Shown here piece after piece: positions 1 through 5,628 of a stretch of 5,628 nucleotides of DNA. The stretch covers positions 1-5,628 of the forward strand of contig JBDHSU010000188.1 of NCBI GenBank assembly GCA_039808325.1, given 5' to 3'. A program made the position numbers and the translations under genes. How positions within the stretch are numbered: position 1 is the first letter of the stretch; each line of letters starts with the position of its first letter. The notes beneath the pieces were generated by a model. The model was not told the origin of the DNA. It saw only the letters and a list, made by a program, of their open reading frames with translations, and ran no database searches. This DNA is from JAFKKS01 sp039808325 (lineage in GTDB: Bacteria > Pseudomonadota > Alphaproteobacteria > Rhizobiales > Xanthobacteraceae).

Positions 1-278
1 GCGTCCCAGTAACGATCCGTCTCCTGTTGGTCGTCGGTGGCGATCTGGAACGAGAACGCTTCGCTATGTTTGAACGTGGAACCGCCGTTGAGGCCAAGAC
101 AAGGAATACCCGCCACGGTGAATTCCACCATCAGCACGTCGCCCTCCTTGCCGGACGGGTAATCGCCGGGGGCCCGGTACACAGCGCCCACCGTACTGTC
201 GGGAAACGTCTCGGCGTAGAAGCGGGCAGCAGCCTCGGCGTCCTTGTCGTACCAGAGGCAGATCGTGTTCTTTGCCAT
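1..278 (-). CDS. VOC-family (PhnB-like, glyoxalase-fold) protein, C-terminus cut by window edge
   Basis: Reading the minus strand from the ATG at 278-276 gives 92 codons without a stop up to the window edge. The protein starts MAKNTICLWYDKDAEAAARF and continues with FYAETFPDS, a GDVLMVEF strand, GIPCLGLNGG, then FSFQIATDDQQETDRYWDA. This pattern (Y/W-D plus AA-FY at the N-terminus, LNGG-F-x-H-S-E-A-F-SF in the middle, then a D-Q-x-E-x-D-x-x-W-D segment) is typical of the PhnB / '3-demethylubiquinone-9 3-methyltransferase-like' branch of the vicinal oxygen chelate superfamily. Family members are usually about 150 residues, so roughly 60% is visible. The true reaction of most members is unknown and the methyltransferase name is a legacy label, so I give no substrate. 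An AAGGA ribosome site lies 6 nt before the ATG and supports this start. The gene is transcribed away from parE. Confidence 0.85.
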   Translation of the reverse strand, partial: MAKNTICLWYDKDAEAAARFYAETFPDSTVGAVYRAPGDYPSGKEGDVLMVEFTVAGIPCLGLNGGSTFKHSEAFSFQIATDDQQETDRYWD

Positions 279-284
279 CAGATG

Positions 285-289
285 TCCTT
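285..289 (-). promoter_or_regulatory. Shine-Dalgarno site of the VOC-family gene
   Basis: The minus strand reads AAGGA here, 6 nt before the ATG at 278-276. This is a good match to the 16S anti-Shine-Dalgarno sequence at a normal spacing, and it fixes the start of the VOC-family gene. Confidence 0.7.
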
Positions 290-414
290 ATCGCTGGGGG
301 GGAAGGCAGCCCGACTATTCCATCCGTCGTCTGGGGCGCCAAAGTGTCAAAGCGCGCATTTATGTCCCGAAGGTCTTTCATCCTGTAGCCATCATCGTGG
401 CATAGTCGGGCACA

Positions 415-431
415 CGGAACGATTCGTTCCG
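415..431. promoter_or_regulatory. 17-bp perfect palindrome centred on a GANTC site, upstream of parE
   Basis: CGGAACGATTCGTTCCG consists of two perfect 8-bp arms (CGGAACGA and TCGTTCCG) around a single central T. A 1-nt loop is too small for an RNA hairpin with full pairing, so a dyad-symmetric protein-binding site on DNA is the more natural reading. The centre (421-425) is GATTC, an instance of GANTC, the sequence methylated by CcrM in alphaproteobacteria. It ends 17 bp before the parE start codon and lies just downstream of the weak candidate -10 hexamer. What binds it is unknown. Confidence 0.4.
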
Positions 432-448
432 CTCCCAACCGCATCCCT

Positions 449-2500
<2,052 letters not shown>

Positions 2501-2503
2501 AAT

Positions 2504-2857
2504 TCAGTCCGCGTCCGTCACCGTCCGCAGCGCGGCGCCGTCGATCAGCCGCCGGCGAAGGTCCTCGGCGGCCTGGATGCGCGCCGCGGTCTCGCGCGCC
2601 GTCATCGTGTTCGAGCCGAAGACCACGATGCCGCCGAGCAGGGCGGCCGTCGCCCCGGCGAGCGAGCCGAGCCCGGAAAGCAGGCCGAAGATCATCGCCA
2701 GCAGCCAGAGCGCGCCGATGACCACGGAAAGCTTGCCGGCGAGAATGAATTTACGGCAGCGTTCGAGGGTGTCCGCCGCCGCTTCAATGTCCGCTTCCAG
2801 GCGCCGGATGGCTTCGCGCGTGCCGTCGTCCATGGGCTGAAAAGGATCAGTCGGCAT
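2504..2857 (-). CDS. Small two-helix membrane protein of unknown function
   Basis: A 117-aa protein I do not recognise. Residues about 12-37 form a charged, probably helical or coiled-coil segment (REAIRRLEADIEAAADTLERCRK). Two hydrophobic stretches follow (about 42-60, VVIGALWLLAMIFGLL, and about 63-81, LAGATAALLGGIVVFGS), joined by a short Gly/Ser turn, so this looks like a membrane hairpin. A second charged helix (about 86-107) and a short acidic tail close the protein. Both ends probably lie on the same side of the membrane. The hydrophobic and amphipathic pattern supports real coding on this strand; the overlapping plus-strand frame gives no protein-like pattern. The start at 2857 lacks a clear Shine-Dalgarno sequence, and an internal ATG (M9, codon at 2831-2833) is an alternative. 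It converges on parE with 3 bp between stop codons and stands alone, so context gives no functional hint. Confidence 0.7.
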   Translation of the reverse strand: MPTDPFQPMDDGTREAIRRLEADIEAAADTLERCRKFILAGKLSVVIGALWLLAMIFGLLSGLGSLAGATAALLGGIVVFGSNTMTARETAARIQAAEDLRRRLIDGAALRTVTDAD

Positions 2858-2892
2858 CGCTAGCCACGATAGCGTGCGTCATGGCGGCGCCG

Positions 2893-2920
2893 GGGGCGGC
2901 GGACCTGACCTCCGCGCCCC
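2893..2920. repeat. Inverted repeat, 10-bp stem with one bulge
   Basis: GGGGC (2893-2897), a bulged G (2898), then GCGGA (2899-2903) pair with TCCGC (2911-2915) and GCCCC (2916-2920) around a 7-nt loop CCTGACC. The structure would be stable in RNA. There is no T-run on either side, so a classical intrinsic terminator is not supported. On the minus strand it would lie about 36 nt before the start of the membrane-protein gene, possibly in its leader. Chance formation in GC-rich DNA is possible. Confidence 0.35.
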
Positions 2921-3035
2921 ATGTCGCGCTCACGCGCCGCAACCGGCCGGGGAAGCCGAGGGCTGGCGCGCCGCCGGCGAAACCTTCCAGATCGCGATCA
3001 TGCGGGAGCGGCGGCAACATCACACCACAGGTCAA

Positions 3036-3052
3036 CGGGCCGCGCCGGCCCG
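3036..3052. repeat. Perfect 7-bp inverted repeat with 3-nt loop
   Basis: CGGGCCG (3036-3042) and CGGCCCG (3046-3052) are exact reverse complements around the loop CGC. All seven pairs are G-C, so a hairpin in RNA would be strong for its size. No T-tract follows. It sits about 315 bp upstream of nuoA; its role is unknown and it may be a chance product of high GC. Confidence 0.35.
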
Positions 3053-3099
3053 GACGGCGGGGAAGCGTGGGCCGCTCGGTCCTCGACGGGCGTTTTAAC

Positions 3100-3149
3100 A
3101 GGGCCTGGACGCTATCGGCTGCGGCCCTCGGCGACAATGCGCGTTGCCG
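3100..3149 (+). repeat. Two abutting potential hairpins upstream of nuoA
   Basis: AGGGCC (3100-3105) pairs with GGCCCT (3123-3128) around a 17-nt loop. Directly next to it, CGGCGAC (3129-3135) pairs with GTTGCCG (3143-3149), including one G-U wobble, around the loop AATGCGC. The two stems abut with no gap, which would allow coaxial stacking in an RNA. If the nuo transcript starts upstream of here, this could be leader structure. No known riboswitch core is recognisable. Confidence 0.25.
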
Positions 3150-3354
3150 GCGAATCCCTGCCTTTTCATGCAGATGTGGGCGGCTGGTGGAATACCTGCT
3201 TTCACCTTGCCACCCATGGTGCGCTGCGCTAAGCCTCGCGCGCCCAGTCCTTGGAACGAATCCGAACTGCCAGAGGACGAATTCTTGCGGCGGCGGGGCC
3301 ACTTGGGCCTCGCCCGCGGGCTGGGATTTAGCCGCGGACGGGGCTGGCGGAAAC

Positions 3355-3358
3355 GGAG
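3355..3358 (+). promoter_or_regulatory. Shine-Dalgarno site of nuoA
   Basis: GGAG lies 8 nt before the ATG at 3367. It decides the nuoA start: an in-frame GTG at 3358-3360 overlaps this site, and the much longer open frame upstream has no family support. Confidence 0.65.
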
Positions 3359-3366
3359 TGAAGTGC

Positions 3367-3732
3367 ATGAACGAGCTGCTGCAGGACTATCTGCCGCTCG
3401 TCATCTTCATCGGCGTGGCGTTCGTGCTCAGCATCGGGTTGCTGGTCGCGCCCTTCCTGGTGGCGCACAAGAATCCGGACCCCGAAAAACTCTCGGCGTA
3501 TGAGTGCGGCTTCAACGCTTTCGACGACGCGCGCATGCAGTTCGATGTGCGCTTCTACCTGGTCGCGATCCTCTTCATCATTTTCGATCTCGAAGTGGCG
3601 TTCCTGTTTCCGTGGGCGATCACATTCGGAAATCTCGGCGCGTTCGGCTTCTGGTCGATGATGGTGTTCCTTGCGGTGCTGACGATCGGGTTTATCTACG
3701 AGTGGAAAAAAGGGGCGCTCGAATGGGATTGA
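3367..3732 (+). CDS. nuoA: NADH-quinone oxidoreductase subunit A (NuoA)
   Basis: A 121-aa membrane subunit of respiratory complex I (NDH-1; the ND3 homologue). It has three transmembrane helices: about 9-33, 62-82 and 92-111. The loop between the first two carries SAYECGF (44-49 plus neighbours) with the conserved C47. In mitochondrial ND3 the equivalent cysteine lies in the loop that lines the quinone tunnel and becomes exposed in the deactive enzyme. The second helix contains the conserved acidic pair D74 and E76 (IIFDLEVAFLFPW), linked to proton transfer. Length and the C-terminus FIYEWKKGALEWD fit alphaproteobacterial NuoA very well. The frame stays open for 162 codons upstream (to an ATG at 2881), but that extension is not part of the family. 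The ATG at 3367 with its GGAG site is the right start. First gene of the nuo operon; nuoB follows after 4 bp. Confidence 0.97.
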   Translation: MNELLQDYLPLVIFIGVAFVLSIGLLVAPFLVAHKNPDPEKLSAYECGFNAFDDARMQFDVRFYLVAILFIIFDLEVAFLFPWAITFGNLGAFGFWSMMVFLAVLTIGFIYEWKKGALEWD

Positions 3733-3736
3733 GCGC

Positions 3737-4300
3737 ATGAATACAATCGTTGCCCCCGCGCCGCGCGGAATTCTGGATCCGAACACCGGCAAGCCGGTCG
3801 GCTCGGACGATCCCTTCTTCACCGGTCTCAACAACGAGCTTGGCGACAAGGGCTTCCTCGTCACCGCGACCGACGATCTCATCAACTGGGCACGCACCGG
3901 CTCACTGATGTGGATGACGTTCGGCTTGGCGTGCTGCGCCGTCGAGATGATGCAGGTGTCGATGCCGCGCTACGACGTCGAGCGCTTCGGCTTCGCCCCG
4001 CGCGCCTCGCCGCGGCAGTCGGACGTGATGATCGTCGCGGGAACACTGACCAACAAGATGGCCCCCGCATTGCGCAAGGTCTACGACCAGATGCCGGAGC
4101 CGCGCTACGTTATCTCGATGGGAAGCTGCGCCAACGGCGGCGGTTACTATCACTATTCCTATTCGGTCGTGCGCGGCTGCGACCGCATCGTGCCGGTCGA
4201 CGTCTATGTGCCGGGCTGTCCGCCGACCGCCGAGGCGCTCCTTTACGGCGTCTTGTTGCTGCAGCGGAAGATCCGCCGCACCGGCACGATCGAGCGGTGA
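3737..4300 (+). CDS. nuoB: NADH-quinone oxidoreductase subunit B (NuoB), N2 cluster subunit
   Basis: A 187-aa peripheral subunit of complex I (PSST homologue) that holds the [4Fe-4S] cluster N2, the last electron carrier before quinone. The four ligands are present: the tandem C66-C67 in TFGLACCAVEMM, C131 in GSCANGGGYY and C161 in YVPGCPPTAEALLYG. Their spacing (64 and 30) equals that of mitochondrial PSST. The N-terminal segment GILDPNTGKPVGSDDPFF and the DKGFLVTATDDLINWARTGSLMWM stretch are typical of alphaproteobacterial NuoB. The C-terminus is short and ends RRTGTIER. The start lies 4 bp after the nuoA stop, with no strong Shine-Dalgarno sequence, so translation is probably coupled to nuoA. 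The expected next gene is nuoC, but here a cupin gene follows after 10 bp. Confidence 0.97.
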   Translation: MNTIVAPAPRGILDPNTGKPVGSDDPFFTGLNNELGDKGFLVTATDDLINWARTGSLMWMTFGLACCAVEMMQVSMPRYDVERFGFAPRASPRQSDVMIVAGTLTNKMAPALRKVYDQMPEPRYVISMGSCANGGGYYHYSYSVVRGCDRIVPVDVYVPGCPPTAEALLYGVLLLQRKIRRTGTIER

Positions 4301-4310
4301 GCGTGCGCTG

Positions 4311-4640
4311 ATGCAGATGAAGGATATTCCGTTCGGCACCACCGAGTGGTCGGCAGTCGAAAAGACGACTCATCCGGGGGAGTCAGGCGTGGCCACGTGG
4401 CGGACGCGCGAGTTCGGCGGCATCCGCGTCCGCATGGTCGAGTATTCTGCGGGCTATGCCGCGGACCATTGGTGCCAGAAGGGGCATATTCTCTTCTGCC
4501 TCGATGGCGAGCTGCACACGGAACTGAAGGACGGACGCACGTTCACCCTATCGCCCGGCATGAGCTATCAGGTCGCCGACGGGGAAGAGCCGCACCGGTC
4601 GCGCACCGAGAAGGGCGCGCGGCTGTTCATCGTGGATTGA
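4311..4640 (+). CDS. Small single-domain cupin protein (DHWC motif) inside the nuo operon
   Basis: A 109-aa protein of the small 'DHCW-motif' type of cupin fold proteins, as I recall that family; here the motif reads D52-H53-W54-C55. The beta-barrel pattern is clear: RVRMVEYSAGY leads into ADHWCQKGHILFCLDGE (cupin motif 1 region) and ELHTELKDGRTFTL, and SPGMSYQVADGEEPHRS gives motif 2. Likely metal-ligand candidates are H53, H59, E67 or H69, and H95; C55 and C63 flank the same face and could take part. There is no signal peptide or membrane helix, so it should be cytoplasmic. Biochemical function is unknown to me. It lies 10 bp after nuoB and 9 bp before nuoC on the same strand, so it must be co-transcribed with complex I, yet it is not a standard subunit. 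The start could be M1 (4311) or M3 (4317); the Shine-Dalgarno sequence is weak. Codon use looks like its neighbours, with no sign of recent transfer. Confidence 0.88.
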   Translation: MQMKDIPFGTTEWSAVEKTTHPGESGVATWRTREFGGIRVRMVEYSAGYAADHWCQKGHILFCLDGELHTELKDGRTFTLSPGMSYQVADGEEPHRSRTEKGARLFIVD

Positions 4641-4641
4641 C

Positions 4642-4645
4642 GAGG
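4642..4645 (+). promoter_or_regulatory. Shine-Dalgarno site of nuoC
   Basis: GAGG lies 4 nt before the nuoC ATG at 4650, within the 9-bp gap after the cupin stop codon. The spacing is slightly short but usable. It indicates that nuoC starts independently, even though the cupin and nuoC are in the same frame. Confidence 0.5.
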
Positions 4646-4649
4646 CGCA

Positions 4650-5270
4650 ATGAGCGAACGGTTGAATGAGCTGGGCAAAGCCGTCGCCGCCGGTCTTGGC
4701 GACGCGGTCACGGGCTTCGCCGTCGCGTATGGCGAATTGACGATCCATGCCGATGCGCAGCGCATCATCGAGGTCGTCACCTTCCTGCGCGACGATTCCC
4801 GCTGCCAGTTCGTGAATTTCACCGACATTACGGCGGTCGACTGGCCGGCGCGCGAGAAGCGTTTCGACGTCGTCTATCATCTGCTGTCGCCGAAACGGAA
4901 CCTGCGCATCCGCGTGAAGACGCAGACGGACGAGGCAACGCCGGTGCCGTCCATCATCGGCGTTTTTCCCGGCGCCGATTGGTTCGAGCGCGAGGCCTAC
5001 GATCTCTACGGCGTGATCTTCACCGGCCATCCCGATATGCGCCGCATCCTCACCGATTACGGCTTCGAGGGGCACCCGCTGCGCAAGGACTTTCCGCTCA
5101 CCGGCTTCGTCGAGGTGCGCTGGGACGACGACGTCAAGCGCGTCGTCTACGAGCCGGTGCGCCTGAACCAGGAATTCCGCAACTTCGATTTTCTCTCGCC
5201 ATGGGAGGGCCCGGCCTTTCCGCTTCCGGGCGACGAGAAGGCGGAGCAGAAGCCCGGTAAGGCCGAGTAG
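4650..5270 (+). CDS. nuoC: NADH-quinone oxidoreductase subunit C (NuoC)
   Basis: A 206-aa peripheral subunit of complex I (the 30-kDa subunit homologue), part of the module that connects the electron-input arm to the quinone site. It binds no cofactor itself. The family signature is clear: PGADWFEREAYDLYGVIF (107-124), then HPDMRRILTDYGFEGHPLRKDFPL (127-150), and a C-terminal segment RFDV/VVYEPV...FRNFDFLSPWEGP (residues 165-188). The last 13 residues are a charged Lys/Glu-rich tail (GDEKAEQKPGKAE), as is common in alphaproteobacterial members. NuoC is separate here, not fused to NuoD as in E. coli. It is preceded by the cupin gene (9 bp) and followed by nuoD (2 bp). It shares a frame with the cupin gene, with a single TGA between them. 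Confidence 0.97.
   Translation: MSERLNELGKAVAAGLGDAVTGFAVAYGELTIHADAQRIIEVVTFLRDDSRCQFVNFTDITAVDWPAREKRFDVVYHLLSPKRNLRIRVKTQTDEATPVPSIIGVFPGADWFEREAYDLYGVIFTGHPDMRRILTDYGFEGHPLRKDFPLTGFVEVRWDDDVKRVVYEPVRLNQEFRNFDFLSPWEGPAFPLPGDEKAEQKPGKAE
5258..5262 (+). promoter_or_regulatory. Shine-Dalgarno site of nuoD
   Basis: TAAGG lies 10 nt before the nuoD ATG at 5273, inside the 3' end of nuoC. It supports the chosen nuoD start and tight translational linkage of the two genes. Confidence 0.5.
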
Positions 5271-5272
5271 CC

Positions 5273-5628
5273 ATGACCGACACTACCGACACCGCCGAAC
5301 GCAAATTCACGATCAATTTCGGGCCGCAGCATCCGGCGGCGCACGGCGTGCTGCGCCTCGTGCTCGACCTCGACGGCGAGGTGGTCGAGCGCGTCGATCC
5401 GCATATCGGCCTCCTGCATCGCGGCACCGAGAAGCTGATCGAAGCGAAGACCTATCTGCAAGCGATCCCGTATTTCGACCGGCTCGACTATGTCGCGCCG
5501 ATGAACCAGGAGCATGCCTTCTGTCTTGCGGCCGAAAGGCTGCTCGGCGTTCAGGTGCCGAAGCGTGCGCAGCTCATCCGCGTCCTCTATTGCGAGATCG
5601 GCCGGCTCCTCTCGCATCTCCTCAACGT
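5273..5628 (+). CDS. nuoD: NADH-quinone oxidoreductase subunit D (NuoD), 3' end cut by window edge
   Basis: The first 118 residues of the 49-kDa subunit homologue of complex I, related to the large subunit of NiFe hydrogenases, which with NuoB forms the quinone-reduction site. Visible motifs are INFGPQHPAAHGVLRL (14-29), HIGLLHRGTEKLIE (44-57, the 49-kDa family signature) and YFDRLDYVAPMNQEHAF (67-83). The residues that in other complex I enzymes bind the quinone head group, a histidine and a tyrosine 49 positions apart, correspond to H24 and Y73 and both are present. Family members are about 390-400 aa, so roughly 30% is in the window. The reading frame stays open to the last base. The start is 2 bp after the nuoC stop and carries a short non-conserved N-terminus (MTDTTDTAERK). 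Confidence 0.96.
   Translation, partial: MTDTTDTAERKFTINFGPQHPAAHGVLRLVLDLDGEVVERVDPHIGLLHRGTEKLIEAKTYLQAIPYFDRLDYVAPMNQEHAFCLAAERLLGVQVPKRAQLIRVLYCEIGRLLSHLLN

Larger units (their letters stand above)
279..448. other. Divergent intergenic region between the VOC-family gene and parE
   Basis: These 170 bp must hold the promoters for both divergent genes. On the minus strand a perfect TTGACA (345-350 on the plus strand as TGTCAA) could be a -35 element for the VOC gene. The hexamer 17 bp further on (ACGGAT) is a poor -10, so the match is only partial. On the plus strand, TTCATC at 377-382 and CATAGT at 401-406, separated by 18 bp, form a weak sigma-70-like pair for parE. If it is real, transcription would begin close to 413, right at the palindrome at 415-431. 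No good Shine-Dalgarno sequence is visible before parE. The promoter calls are guesses from hexamer likeness only. Confidence 0.3.
2858..3366. other. Gene-free region upstream of the nuo operon
   Basis: About 509 bp lie between the start of the minus-strand membrane protein and nuoA. Frames here stay open on both strands, but the translations are Arg/Ala/Pro/Gly-rich with no recognisable domain, as expected for random GC-rich DNA. I found no tRNA (no GTTCRANNC T-loop in a suitable context), no rRNA and no convincing pseudogene. The region must hold the nuo promoter, but I see no strong sigma-70 pair; TTGGGC (3303-3308) with GATTTA (3325-3330) at 16 bp spacing is only a weak candidate. Several inverted repeats are listed separately. 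Two GANTC sites occur, at 3152-3156 and 3258-3262. Confidence 0.6.

Noticed and set aside
3160..3265. A possible tRNA or small RNA, suggested by short stems such as GGTGG/CCACC at 3186-3190 and 3210-3214
   Set aside because: No T-loop consensus, no cloverleaf arrangement and no SRP, 6S or tmRNA core sequence could be found.
3303..3330. Candidate sigma-70 promoter for nuoA (TTGGGC, 16 bp, GATTTA)
   Set aside because: The -10 hexamer matches the consensus poorly, so it is mentioned under the intergenic region but not called as a promoter.
2881..3366. A 162-codon in-frame extension of nuoA starting at an upstream ATG
   Set aside because: NuoA proteins are about 120 aa. The extension looks like translated non-coding GC-rich DNA, and GGAG sits correctly before the ATG at 3367.
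2847..3368. A 173-codon minus-strand open frame spanning the gap before nuoA
   Set aside because: Its composition is Arg/Pro/Ala/Gly-rich with no domain, it overlaps the start of the better-supported minus-strand membrane protein, and it would start inside the nuoA ribosome site.
3328..3897. A 189-codon minus-strand frame antisense to nuoA and the nuoB start
   Set aside because: It is a shadow of nuoA/nuoB, with low-complexity His/Glu/Arg content and no motif.
4548..5075. A 175-codon minus-strand frame antisense to nuoC
   Set aside because: It has no family resemblance and lies opposite a fully supported nuoC.

Overview
This is a GC-rich window whose proteins look alphaproteobacterial, most likely from the Hyphomicrobiales (Rhizobiales). 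The NuoA and NuoB sequences strongly resemble what I remember of Bradyrhizobium/Rhizobium-type complex I subunits, and the topoisomerase subunit has the alphaproteobacterial ParE pattern. The taxonomic call rests on remembered family resemblance, not on a search.

Layout. Positions 1-278 hold the 5' part of a minus-strand glyoxalase/VOC-fold gene (PhnB-like) that runs off the left edge. A 170-bp divergent region (279-448) follows. It contains a perfect 17-bp palindrome centred on a GANTC site (the CcrM methylation sequence of alphaproteobacteria), 17 bp before the start codon of parE. parE (449-2500) is complete and encodes the ATPase/TOPRIM subunit of topoisomerase IV. A small two-helix membrane protein of unknown function (2504-2857, minus strand) converges on it with only 3 bp between the stop codons. 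Positions 2858-3366 are a gene-free stretch of about 500 bp with several hairpin-forming inverted repeats. It presumably carries the promoter and leader of the operon to its right.

From 3367 to the right edge lies the start of a respiratory complex I operon in the order nuoA, nuoB, cupin gene, nuoC, nuoD (nuoD is cut by the window end). Gaps are 4, 10, 9 and 2 bp, so the genes are almost certainly co-transcribed. NuoA is a membrane subunit next to the quinone-site loop, NuoB carries the N2 iron-sulfur cluster, and NuoC and NuoD complete the connecting module where quinone is reduced. The quinone-site His and Tyr of NuoD and the four N2 cysteines of NuoB are present.

The most unusual feature is the small single-domain cupin protein (109 aa, DHWC motif) inserted between nuoB and nuoC, which is not one of the standard complex I subunits. 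The rest of the window is ordinary housekeeping sequence. I see no mobile elements, tRNA or rRNA genes, or CRISPR arrays.
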